DNA of 64,000 nucleotides from DASSUC01 sp035649895. GTDB lineage: Bacteria > Actinomycetota > Actinomycetes > Mycobacteriales > Micromonosporaceae. Each line of letters opens with the position of its first letter. Position 1 is the first letter of the stretch. The position numbers were made by a program, and so were the translations under genes. This document shows, in pieces, positions 31,549 through 40,500 of this stretch. The notes under the pieces are model-generated. The model searched no databases, was not told the DNA's origin, and saw only the letters and a list, made by a program, of their open reading frames with translations. The stretch is from the NCBI GenBank assembly GCA_035649895.1, contig DASRIS010000043.1:57158-121157 (forward strand), read 5' to 3'.

Positions 31549-33267
31549 ATGATCTTTCTCCCGCACTCACTACGCCTGCGCCGCGCCGCGCGGCGCCAGT
31601 TCGGCTGGGCATCGCTGCGCAAGCCCCAGCTGGTCGCGATGCGGGCTCTGATGCGGGGACGGGACGCCCTGGTCGTGCTACCCACCGGGGCCGGCAAGTC
31701 TGCCGTCTACCAGGTGCCCGCGACGCTCCTGCCCGGCCCGACCGTGGTGGTGGCGCCGCTGCTCGCCCTGCAGCAGGACCAGATAGCAGGTCTGCTGGAG
31801 CGCGCCGACCCGCGCCTGCACGCCGTACGCATCAGCTCCGCGGAGACCCCCCGGCAGCAGCAGGCGGCCCTGGACGAGCTGCGGGAGGGCCGCGCCCGCT
31901 TCCTCTTCATCACCCCCGAGCAGCTGGCCCGGCCCGAACGGCTGCGCGAGGTGCGCGCGCTGCGCCCGGCCCTGGTCGCGGTCGACGAGGCGCACTGCAT
32001 CTCCATGTGGGGCCACGACTTCCGCCCCGACTACCTGCGGCTGGGCCACGCCATCCGGGAGCTGGGCCGTCCACCGGTAGTCGCCCTCACCGCCACCGCG
32101 TCACCGCCGGTCCGCGACGAGGTCACCCGGCGGCTGGGGCTGACGGCGCCGCAGGTCGTGGTCGCCGGCCTGGACCGCCCCAACCTCTTCCTGGAGGCCG
32201 CGCACTGCCCGACCGAGGACCACCGCTGGCGCCGCCTGATCGGCCGGCTCCGCGACGAGGAACCACCGGGCATCGTGTACGCGCCAACTCGCCGCGCCGC
32301 CGAGGAGCTGGCCGTACGCCTGCGCGAGCAGGGCATCGAGGCGGTCGCCTACCACGCCGGGATGTCGGCGCGGGAGCGCCAACGCCGGCACGAGGACTTC
32401 CTGGCCGACCGGGTGCGGGTGATGGTCGCCACGTCAGCGTTTGGCATGGGCATCGACAAGCCGAACATCCGGTGGGTGACGCACGTGGCGCTGCCCGACT
32501 CGCCCGACAGCTACCTGCAGGAGATCGGCCGGGCCGGGCGGGACGGTGCGCCGGCGCGGGCGCTGCTACTGCATCGGGCGGAGGACGTGGCCCTGCAGCG
32601 CTACTTCACCGGCGGCGCACCGGCCGCACACGAGCTGGCCGCGCTCGCCACCGCCGTCGCGGCACCGGGCGGACCGCGTACCAAGGCCGCCCTGGCTAGT
32701 GAGACCGGTCTCGGCCCGCGGCGCCTGGCCCAGCTGCTCTCCCTGCTGGAGCTGGTGGAGGCGGCAGAGGTCGTCCAGGGTGGACGGATAGCGGCGCCCG
32801 CCGGGGCGCCCGGGCCGGCCCACGCGGCCGTCCTGGCGGTCGCCGAGGCGGAACGGCACCAGACGGTGCAGCAGTCCCGCATCGACATGATGCGCGGCTT
32901 CGCGGAGAGCCGGCACTGCCGCGGGCAGCAGCTGCTGGCGTACTTCGGTGAGCACTCCCGCCACGCGTGCGGTCACTGCGACAACTGCCAGGACGGGCGG
33001 GCGGCCCAGACGCAGGACGCCACGGTCCCTGCCGCGATGCGAGCCGCGGTCTCCGCGGCGACAAAGGGCGACGGCAGGGCGGCAGCGGACGGCGACGGGC
33101 CGTACCCGGTGCACAGCACGGTCCGGCACGTCGAATGGGGCTCCGGGCTGGTGCTGCGCTACGAAGGCGGCGACCGGATGGTGGTCCTCTTCGACGCGGT
33201 GGGGTACAAGACCCTCTCCGTCGCGGCGGTCCAGCGCAACGGCCTGCTCGCCCTAGAGCCGGGCTGA
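31549..33267 (+). CDS. recQ: RecQ-family ATP-dependent DNA helicase
   Basis: A 572-residue SF2 3'-5' helicase. Walker A is LPTGAGKS (44-51), DEAH is at 146-149 followed by CISMWGHDFRPDYL, and motif VI is QEIGRAGRDG. The RQC zinc cluster has Cys457 and CGHCDNC (Cys474, 477, 480). The C-terminal domain HSTVRHVEWGSGLVLRYEG is a small beta domain seen in actinobacterial RecQ-like proteins. It unwinds recombination or replication intermediates. It stands directly upstream of a RloA-like ATPase, so it may also be part of the defence cluster. Confidence 0.93.
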   Translation: MIFLPHSLRLRRAARRQFGWASLRKPQLVAMRALMRGRDALVVLPTGAGKSAVYQVPATLLPGPTVVVAPLLALQQDQIAGLLERADPRLHAVRISSAETPRQQQAALDELREGRARFLFITPEQLARPERLREVRALRPALVAVDEAHCISMWGHDFRPDYLRLGHAIRELGRPPVVALTATASPPVRDEVTRRLGLTAPQVVVAGLDRPNLFLEAAHCPTEDHRWRRLIGRLRDEEPPGIVYAPTRRAAEELAVRLREQGIEAVAYHAGMSARERQRRHEDFLADRVRVMVATSAFGMGIDKPNIRWVTHVALPDSPDSYLQEIGRAGRDGAPARALLLHRAEDVALQRYFTGGAPAAHELAALATAVAAPGGPRTKAALASETGLGPRRLAQLLSLLELVEAAEVVQGGRIAAPAGAPGPAHAAVLAVAEAERHQTVQQSRIDMMRGFAESRHCRGQQLLAYFGEHSRHACGHCDNCQDGRAAQTQDATVPAAMRAAVSAATKGDGRAAADGDGPYPVHSTVRHVEWGSGLVLRYEGGDRMVVLFDAVGYKTLSVAAVQRNGLLALEPG

Positions 33268-33350
33268 CAGCCTCTGCCCCTTCGATCGCCGACGTGGTTT
33301 ACTCGCACAGAAGAGGCTGAAGCCGCGGAGACGGAGGGGGTAGAGCCCTG

Positions 33351-34691
33351 ATGCTGCTGAGTTTCCGCTTCGCAAACCATCGCTCGTTCCGCGAGGAGCA
33401 GCAGCTCAACCTGACCCCCGTCTACCCCACGGCCGGCCGCGCGGGTGCTGAGCCTGCCGCCGTACGAGTGGCCGGGATCTTCGGTGCGAACGCCTCAGGC
33501 AAGTCCAACGTCCTGCACGCGCTCGCCTACATGAGGCGGTTCGTGCTCCGGTCCGACCGTGAGGTCGAGCCGGGGCTTGGCCTGACCCGAGACCCGTTCC
33601 GGCTCGACACCGAGTCGGCCAGCACGCCGTCGCGGTACGTGGTTGACGTGCTCATCGGCGGGGTGCGGCACACCTACGGCTTCTCGCTGGGCAACGAACG
33701 GGTGCTGGAGGAGTGGCTCTACCACTACCCGCTGAAGAAGCGCCGTCGCGTGTTCGAGCGGGAGAACGATGACTTTGAGTGGGGCGAGGAGTCTGGCAGG
33801 CGCGCCGACCTGGAGCGCGTAGCCGAGATCACCGCGCCGACCGCCCTCTTCCTCTCGACTGCGGCCAGGTTCACGCAAGGTCGGGTGCCGGTGGACACAA
33901 CCGACCCGATGCACGACGCCTACCGATGGTTCTTCAGGTTTCGGACCCGGCTGCATGTGGGCCTCCAGCGCACGCCTCCACCGCACTACCGGTGGCCAGA
34001 CAGCCACGAAGACCGCGTGATCGTGACTGGTCTGCTGCGCGCTGCGGACATCGGCATCGTCGACGTGGCCCTGAAGGATCCTGTACCAGACGGACTCTTT
34101 CCCGAGCCGTCTCTTGAGCTGGAGGCGACAGAACCTGCCACTGCCCGCCAGCACCGTAACGTTGCGATGTGGGCCGAGTTGCGTCGTCTGCAGCGCCTCC
34201 AGTTCAGCCATCAAGGACTTGAGACCTCTGTCGACTTCGACATGGCCGATGAGTCAGCTGGCACGCGGCAACTGCTCGAGCTTGCGATAGACGCGGCGTA
34301 CGTGCTCCGCGGTGGCGGCACGATGGTCGTCGATGAGATCGATGCGAGCCTCCACCCGATGCTGACCGCCCGGCTGATCGGGCTGTTCCAGCGCGCGGAC
34401 ACCAACCCGCTCCACAGTCAGCTGCTCTTCACCAGCCACGACGCCGCCTTGCTCGGGACCTTCGACATGGAGGAGGTGCTCCACCGGGACCAGATCTGGT
34501 TCACCGACAAGGACCGGTACGGTGCCTCCACCCTCTACCCGCTCTCGGACTTCAAGCCTCGGAAAGAGGGGGAGAACCGGCAGCGGCGGTACCTGTCCGG
34601 CAACTATGGCGGTATCCCGGACCTGTCCGACGACCTGTTCGAACGGGCGCTACGCGCGCGAGGGGAGATCGATGCCGAGTCCTCGCAGTGA
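33351..34691 (+). CDS. AAA15/RloA-like ATPase, second copy
   Basis: A 446-residue paralogue of the ATPase at 1.3-2.6 kb. It starts LLSFRFANHRSFREE, has Walker A GANASGKS (45-52), a Walker B/D-loop MVVDEIDASLHPML near 325-337 and FTSHDAALL. It looks intact. Its stop lies inside the start of the RloB-like frame (20-base overlap), the normal two-gene arrangement. The partner RloB gene is broken, so this ATPase may be orphaned or work with the first RloB. Confidence 0.85.
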   Translation: MLLSFRFANHRSFREEQQLNLTPVYPTAGRAGAEPAAVRVAGIFGANASGKSNVLHALAYMRRFVLRSDREVEPGLGLTRDPFRLDTESASTPSRYVVDVLIGGVRHTYGFSLGNERVLEEWLYHYPLKKRRRVFERENDDFEWGEESGRRADLERVAEITAPTALFLSTAARFTQGRVPVDTTDPMHDAYRWFFRFRTRLHVGLQRTPPPHYRWPDSHEDRVIVTGLLRAADIGIVDVALKDPVPDGLFPEPSLELEATEPATARQHRNVAMWAELRRLQRLQFSHQGLETSVDFDMADESAGTRQLLELAIDAAYVLRGGGTMVVDEIDASLHPMLTARLIGLFQRADTNPLHSQLLFTSHDAALLGTFDMEEVLHRDQIWFTDKDRYGASTLYPLSDFKPRKEGENRQRRYLSGNYGGIPDLSDDLFERALRARGEIDAESSQ

Positions 34692-35186
34692 CGGTCGTCG
34701 GCGGTCTCGCGGAGTTGAGGTCGGGCGGGGTCGGGAGACGAGCCTTCGCCGCCGCGTCCCGCGACACGAACAGCAGCGGACGACGTTGATAGCCACGAAC
34801 GGCCAGTCCACCGAGAAGAGCTACCTCGAAAGCCTGCGAGCCGAGCCGTGGATCAGACCGGGCAAGATTACCGTCACCTTCATCAATGGGTCGCCGCTTG
34901 ACCTTGTCCGAGGGGCAGCGAGACGCCGGTACGCCGACGACTACGACGATGCCTGGGTGGTCTGTGACGTCGACAGCTACGAGACCGACAACGCCACAAG
35001 AAGCTGGTATCGGTCCTGAGAGGGTGGGACAAGTCCCAGCTGAGCTTCAGCGACTTCCGGGATGGCGTCAAGGACGCGTGGCGACGGGCCAAGGCGCTGG
35101 ACGACCCTCCGGCGGGTAACCCTTCGACCGCCGTCTGGCGCCTCGTCGAGGACCTGTGCGCCGGAGAGCCGGGGAGGATCGGATAG
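34672..35186 (+). pseudogene. RloB-like gene inactivated by internal deletion and frameshift
   Basis: The frame from ATG 34672 (with GAGGGGAG upstream) encodes a RloB N-terminus, TTLIATNGQSTEKSYLESL and VVCDVDSYETDNAT, then leaves homology at about 34995 and stops at 35019. In another frame from about 34998 homology resumes: KKLVSVLRGW, FRDGVKDAWRRAKAL and GNPSTAVWRLVEDL, with stop at 35184-35186. The missing part would hold the core motif SNPSFELWLLLHF of the family, about 45-55 codons. So this is a clear null allele of the RloB component, with the flanks still well conserved, suggesting recent loss. Confidence 0.85.
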
Positions 35187-35202
35187 GGCGGCGGCCACGC
35201 GG

Positions 35203-38200
35203 TTAGGACAGCGGGATGCCCAGCTCCTCGGCGCGCTGGAACACCGGCGCCAGGGCCGCCTCGGGGTCGCGCGCGAACAGCCCCGCCCGCACCCGTACGA
35301 AGACGCAGTTGCCGACGCGCTCCAGGATCGCCTGGCGCCGCAGGTCCTGCGCGAACACGTCAGGCCCGGCGTAGCGGTCGTCGTCGCACTCGATGGCGAG
35401 CCGCCGTCCGTCCGGCGCGGGCACCACGAAGTCGATGCGGTAGCTGCCGAGGCGGAACTGCGGCACCGGCGCCAGGCCGCGGGCGGTGAGCCGGCGCAGG
35501 ACCGCCCGCTCGAGGTCGGTCTCGCAGCGCTCCTCGGCCGGTACCGCGACCTCCTCGACCCGCCGGGGACGCTGGGCGTACGACAGGAGCAGCGCCCGGG
35601 CGTCGTCCGCGGTCAGGTCGCCGAGCTGCACCGAGTGGAACAGCCACAGCTGGTCGCGGGCGCGGGAGGCGGCCACGTTGACCCGGCGGTGGAAGTCGCG
35701 CTTGGTGAACGCCCCGAAGCTGCGGTCCTGGCCGGAGACCACCATCGAGACGAGCACCACGTCGCGCTCGTCGCCCTGGAAGGTGTACGAGTCGCCGACG
35801 CGCAGCGCCCGCCGTTCCAGCGCATCCGGGCCGACCAGCTCGCGCAGCCGGTGCTGGAGGTAGGCGGCCTGCCCGCTGCCGGAGAGCAGGCTCACCACGC
35901 CGAGCGTGCGCCCTTCGTACGCCGGGTCGGCGACGATCTGCGCCACCTTGGCGACGAGCGCCTCGGCCTCGGCGACGTTCACCTCGCCGTAGTCGCGCAG
36001 CGTCTCCCGCCGGCCGTCCGGCACGAACACCGCGGTCACCGGCCTACCGATGCCGGTCGGCCGGTCCGCCCGCAGCGGCTGGATCTTGCCGTCGTAGTAG
36101 GTGTCGCTGGAGAACCGGATGATCGCCGGCACGCTGCGGAAGTGCTCGGTGAGCAGGATGCGCTCTGGCGAACGGCGTACCGCGTGGTCGTAGAGGCTGC
36201 TCTCGGTGTCGAAGTGCTCGGCCGACGGCACGTCGGTCAGGTGCGCGGCGATGAGCGCGTTGACCCGGTCGGCCGGCACGCCCACCAGCTGCGGGCCGAT
36301 CTGCTGGTCGTCGCCGACCACGACAGCCCGCCGGGCGAGGCTGAGCACCGGCAGCGCGAAGATGTCCGCCTGGGACGCCTCGTCCACCACGACCACGTCG
36401 AAGAGGGACCGGCCGCCCGGGAACTGCTCCAGCGCCCGGTCGATCGACATCACCCAGACCGGGACCGCGGTCACCGCCTCCGCCATCGCCCGCTGCGCAA
36501 CGGCCTGCCAGTGCGCCGCGCTCTTGCCCGTACCCTTTCCGATCTTGCGCAGGGCGGCGGTCCAGTCGGCGAGCGCGGCCTTCTTGCGGTCGTCCAGGGT
36601 GAGCGCGACCTCCAGCCAGGCCGAGGTGACCACCAGATCGTGGGTGCGCCGGCGGATCTGCTCCCGGCGCCGCTCCACCCGCCGGGCCAGGGCGGCCGGG
36701 TCGGTCGTGCCGACCACCTCGTCGAACCAGGTCTGCGCCTGCCGCCAGGACCACGCCCGCAGCGCGTCCTCGCCCCGCTCCGGCAGCACCGCGGGGTCGC
36801 CCGCGTCGACCAGTGCCGACCACTGTGGACAGGCCGGCGCGAGCCGGGCGTGCAGCGCCGCGTAGCGGGTGGCGTCCGGGCGGACCGTCCACAGTCGAGC
36901 AATCTCGGCCAGGGCCGTGTCCCAGTCGGGCAGGTCGCCCTCGCGCCAGGCGGCGGCGAGCCGGCGTACCACCGGGCTGGCGAGCGGGTCGGCCGCGATC
37001 CGCTCCAGCCAGGCGGTCATCGCCGCGTCCTCGGCGTCGAGGCGGTCCACCAGGAACGTGTTCTCCGCCGCCTCCACCGCGCCGGCCAGCTCGGCGAGCT
37101 GGCGGGCGTCCGGGTTGCCGGCGACCCGCGGGTAGAGCTGGGCCAGCGTGGCGCGCAGGGCGGGCCAGCGCCGCCGCTCCCAGTCCAGCGCGTCCACCGC
37201 CTCGGAAAGCAGCCGCCCGGCCCACAGCTCCGGCTCGGCGGCGGCCGGGGAGCCGGGGTCGCCGGCGCCGGGCACCGGGGCGCCGAGCCGGGTGCCCCAC
37301 TCGGCCCACCGGTTCGCCAGCCGCGCCCGCAGCTGGCCCCGCTCCACCGTCGCGGTCACCAGGTCCACATCGGACGCGGTGCGCAGCGGCTCGCCGTCCA
37401 CCCGGCACTCGGCCACCAGCCGGTGCAGGTCGCCCTGGGTGAGCCGGCTGATCCGCTTGCCGGCTGCAAGCCGCGCCCTGGCCTGGGCCAGCTGGTCGAG
37501 CAGCCGGCGCGGCTCGGCGGCGTGCTCGGCGGGCACCTCGACGGCGCGCCCGGCCAGGAACGCGGTCCGCCGGGCCAGCTCGGCCAGCAGCTGCTGGCAC
37601 GCTGCGACGTGCTCGTCCCAGACCGCCCGCCAGCTCGTGTCGTGCAGCAGGTGGCCGAGCCGGTCGGTCCACGAGCCTTCCCGCCGGGTCAGGTCGCCGG
37701 CGGCCACCCGCAGCTGCGGCGCCAGCTCGGCCAACGGCTCCGACCCGAGCCGGCGTACCGCGTCGATGGAGATGCCGCGGTCGGCCAGCGCATCGACCGC
37801 CTTGCGCGCATCGCGCAGCGTGTCCCGCCGGCTGACGAGCGCCTCGGCGGCCGGCAGCCGCCCATCCACGGGCAGCGTGGCCAGCGCGGCGGCGCGGTCC
37901 GCCGCGGGCAGGCGCCGGGCCAGGTCCAGCAGTACGCCGAGCTCGGCGGCGGCCAGCGGTGGTGGCGTGCCGGGCGGCACCGGGTCGGGGATGAACCCGT
38001 CGGTCTCCTCGTGCCGGCGCAGCCACTCGCCGACCTCGCTGAGCGTGGCCGGGGCCCCGCCGAGCAGGTAGGTCGCTGACTCGCGCTCGGCCGCCTCGCG
38101 CAGCTGCCCCTGGGCCGCCGCCAGGTCGGCCTCGGCCCGTTCGATGTCGTCGAGGAGCCGGCGCACCTGGGCCGCCTCGGCGGCCCGGTCCAGGGTGGCC

Positions 38201-39741
38201 GCCCGGTCGGTCAGCTCCCTGGCCGCGATCTGCAGCTGCACCAGCTGGTCCGCGGAGCGGCCGAGCACAGCCAGGCAGAGTGGCTGGATCTCCTCGGGCA
38301 GGCCGTCCCGGAGCACCCGCAGCGGGTCCTCCTTCTGCGCGAGCACCAGCACCCGCTTGCCGTGCGCCAGCAGGTGGCAGATGAGGTTGCGGATCGTGTG
38401 CGTCTTGCCGGTGCCCGGCGGCCCCTGTACGGCCACGCTGCGATGCTCGGCCAGGCGGCGGGCGATCGACTCCTGCGCGTCGTTGGTGGGCATCGGCATC
38501 AGCAGCCGCTCCCCGATGCGCCGCCACTCCTGTGGCGCGTCGTCGGGCAGGCGTAGCCGGCTCGGCTCGTGCACCAGCACGCCGGCCAGCGCGCCGACCG
38601 GCGCGGTCGGGTCGCTGGCGAGCAGGTCGCGCATCTGCTCCAGGAAGCGGCGGACCATCCGCTGGCGTGGCCGTACGAACAGCACGCCGGTGTCCACGAT
38701 GGAGGGTGGTTCGGGCTCGTCCCGCGGCGCGGGTCCCCGCGGCTGCGGCTCGGCCGGAGCGGCCAGGTCCCGCGGCACAGGCTCTCGCAGCACTGGGTCG
38801 AAGCCGAGCCGGCGCAGTGCTCGCTGAGCGAAGTCGCGCCGCTCCTGCGCGTCCCACGGGTCCACCTCGACCTGGCCGCCGGTGCTGCCCAGCTCCAGCA
38901 GGTCGGCGATGCGCCGGTCGTCCACACCGGACAGCGCGTCGACCTGTAGCCGGGGTGGGCCCTGCGGCACCACGCTGACCGTGGTCGACTCGGCGTCGTA
39001 CTCGATCGCTACCGGGGTGGCCAGCAGGGGGTACCGGACCTGCTCGCCGGAGCTGGAGCCGGGACCGCTGCCGGAGCCGGAGCCGAGGCTGGGGCGGGAG
39101 CCGGGGCCGCCGCTGCCGCTCGGGCTGGGGCTTGGGCCGGCCGGCAGCCGGGCATCGAGCACGGCGTGGCCCCACACCAGCTCCAACCGGGCGGCGTCGA
39201 TGTCCAGCCGGTAGCGCAGGTCGTAGAGGCGGTCGTGCAGGCGCCGGGTGGCGTCGGCCGCTGCCGCCTCGGCCGCCCATGGTTGCCACGAGCGCTCCAA
39301 CCAGCCGGCCATCTCCTCCTCCACCTCGGCCGGTGGGGGCGGCTCGGCCACGAGCCGGGGCGGCTGGTGGAACGACAGGTCCCAGACGAGATGGCGGACG
39401 AGGCCGGCCGGGATGACCGGCGGCGCCGGAGGGGCCGGCCGGCCCACCCGCAGCCAGCTGTCACCGGGACGCCGCGGACCGACCTCGCATCCGGGGTGGA
39501 CGGGCAGCTCCGCCTGCCACAGCGCATCGGCGGCCGGCACGCTGCGGGTGGGCTTCTCCAGCATCGCCCGCACGGCCAGCAGGTACTCGGCGAGTGAGAG
39601 GGCGCGGTCGTGCACCACAGCGGCAGACCCGACCGGGGCCGGCGCAGCAGGGTCGGCCGGGGCCGGCGCAGCGAGAACCGGCCCGGCCTCGGCTGGGTCG
39701 CCGCCGGGGCCGTGGCTGCCGGGAGCGGTCGATGAGCTCAT
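35203..39741 (-). CDS. SF1 DNA/RNA helicase (AAA_11/AAA_12, Upf1-like) with C-terminal Vsr/DUF559-like nuclease
   Basis: A 1,512-residue protein. An N-terminal region of about 430 residues has no clear domain. The helicase begins with Walker A VQGPPGTGKTHTIRNL (near 440). A long helical insertion follows, then DEAS-type Walker B VVVVDEASQADIFALP (near 1115) and motif III VVGDDQQIGPQ. Late motifs include TFQGDERDVVLVSMV and VAASRARDQLWLF. The last 110 residues form a Vsr/MTES_1575 or DUF559-like nuclease: LGSYRIDFVVP (Asp) and LAIECDDD (Glu). Start 39741 is chosen because the preceding residues are out of family. Proteins like this occur in defence islands and may degrade or unwind invading DNA or RNA. 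Confidence 0.85.
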   Translation of the reverse strand: MSSSTAPGSHGPGGDPAEAGPVLAAPAPADPAAPAPVGSAAVVHDRALSLAEYLLAVRAMLEKPTRSVPAADALWQAELPVHPGCEVGPRRPGDSWLRVGRPAPPAPPVIPAGLVRHLVWDLSFHQPPRLVAEPPPPAEVEEEMAGWLERSWQPWAAEAAAADATRRLHDRLYDLRYRLDIDAARLELVWGHAVLDARLPAGPSPSPSGSGGPGSRPSLGSGSGSGPGSSSGEQVRYPLLATPVAIEYDAESTTVSVVPQGPPRLQVDALSGVDDRRIADLLELGSTGGQVEVDPWDAQERRDFAQRALRRLGFDPVLREPVPRDLAAPAEPQPRGPAPRDEPEPPSIVDTGVLFVRPRQRMVRRFLEQMRDLLASDPTAPVGALAGVLVHEPSRLRLPDDAPQEWRRIGERLLMPMPTNDAQESIARRLAEHRSVAVQGPPGTGKTHTIRNLICHLLAHGKRVLVLAQKEDPLRVLRDGLPEEIQPLCLAVLGRSADQLVQLQIAARELTDRAATLDRAAEAAQVRRLLDDIERAEADLAAAQGQLREAAERESATYLLGGAPATLSEVGEWLRRHEETDGFIPDPVPPGTPPPLAAAELGVLLDLARRLPAADRAAALATLPVDGRLPAAEALVSRRDTLRDARKAVDALADRGISIDAVRRLGSEPLAELAPQLRVAAGDLTRREGSWTDRLGHLLHDTSWRAVWDEHVAACQQLLAELARRTAFLAGRAVEVPAEHAAEPRRLLDQLAQARARLAAGKRISRLTQGDLHRLVAECRVDGEPLRTASDVDLVTATVERGQLRARLANRWAEWGTRLGAPVPGAGDPGSPAAAEPELWAGRLLSEAVDALDWERRRWPALRATLAQLYPRVAGNPDARQLAELAGAVEAAENTFLVDRLDAEDAAMTAWLERIAADPLASPVVRRLAAAWREGDLPDWDTALAEIARLWTVRPDATRYAALHARLAPACPQWSALVDAGDPAVLPERGEDALRAWSWRQAQTWFDEVVGTTDPAALARRVERRREQIRRRTHDLVVTSAWLEVALTLDDRKKAALADWTAALRKIGKGTGKSAAHWQAVAQRAMAEAVTAVPVWVMSIDRALEQFPGGRSLFDVVVVDEASQADIFALPVLSLARRAVVVGDDQQIGPQLVGVPADRVNALIAAHLTDVPSAEHFDTESSLYDHAVRRSPERILLTEHFRSVPAIIRFSSDTYYDGKIQPLRADRPTGIGRPVTAVFVPDGRRETLRDYGEVNVAEAEALVAKVAQIVADPAYEGRTLGVVSLLSGSGQAAYLQHRLRELVGPDALERRALRVGDSYTFQGDERDVVLVSMVVSGQDRSFGAFTKRDFHRRVNVAASRARDQLWLFHSVQLGDLTADDARALLLSYAQRPRRVEEVAVPAEERCETDLERAVLRRLTARGLAPVPQFRLGSYRIDFVVPAPDGRRLAIECDDDRYAGPDVFAQDLRRQAILERVGNCVFVRVRAGLFARDPEAALAPVFQRAEELGIPLS

Positions 39742-39828
39742 ACCTCTAGCACGGTAGCCCGGCTGCGCTCGTCCTGCCCGGCACACGGCGGTGGGCGGCG
39801 TGTGGCTGTTGGATGTGGTGCCCTGTGG

Positions 39829-40350
39829 CTAGTCGTCGTCCTCGCTGCGGCGGCGGCGCCTGCGGCTCGGCAGCACGTAGGCCAGGCCGATGGACTGCCG
39901 GCGCGGGTAGTGCCAGTAGCGCCGGCGCGGGCCGGCCACCGCGTACACCACGCCGGTGGCCACTCCGAACAGGACGTACGCGCCGAGCGTGGGCATGTTG
40001 GCCTCGAAGGCCAGCAGATCGCCGCCGACCACCAACGGCAGCACCAGCAGCGCCAGCAGCACTCCGCACGCTCCGCCGTAGACCAGGCCGACCCCTATGG
40101 CGGAGACGATCTGCCGGCTGATGAACCGCCCGAACAGCACTCCGAACAGGCCGCCGGCAACGGCGCAGATGCCCAGCAGCACCGTCCAGGCGACCGAGTA
40201 GGTCCGCCCCCCGGCCAGCTCGGCGAAGTCCATCACCCCGCCCATCACCTGCAGGGTCGCGCCGAGCAGCAGGCCACCGGCGAGCCCGCCAACCACTCCG
40301 GCCCCAGCCCTGCTGACCACATTGGACGGTGAGGCGTACGCGTCTGACAT
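39829..40350 (-). CDS. Hypothetical four-helix membrane protein
   Basis: A 173-residue protein with Gly-rich membrane helices at about residues 15-37, 50-73, 80-105 and 115-140, and a basic, Arg-rich C-terminal tail ending RRRRRRSEDDD. Unknown function. No operon partner. Confidence 0.7.
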   Translation of the reverse strand: MSDAYASPSNVVSRAGAGVVGGLAGGLLLGATLQVMGGVMDFAELAGGRTYSVAWTVLLGICAVAGGLFGVLFGRFISRQIVSAIGVGLVYGGACGVLLALLVLPLVVGGDLLAFEANMPTLGAYVLFGVATGVVYAVAGPRRRYWHYPRRQSIGLAYVLPSRRRRRRSEDDD

Positions 40351-40500
40351 GTCCAGCTCTCCTCGTCAACGGTTACCGCTGGACAGTAGACGCCGGGCCG
40401 GGTGCCGGGGTCAGCCCGGCTCCGACGTACGGCCGGAACGACCTCCACCGTACGGCCACGCTTGGCCGGCCGCCTCTCGCGCCGCCATCCGGAAGAGCCA

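Noticed and set aside
35062..38079. 1,005-codon open frame on the plus strand opposite the helicase
   Set aside because: Arg/Pro/Gly-rich shadow of the real minus-strand gene, caused by high GC; no domain pattern.
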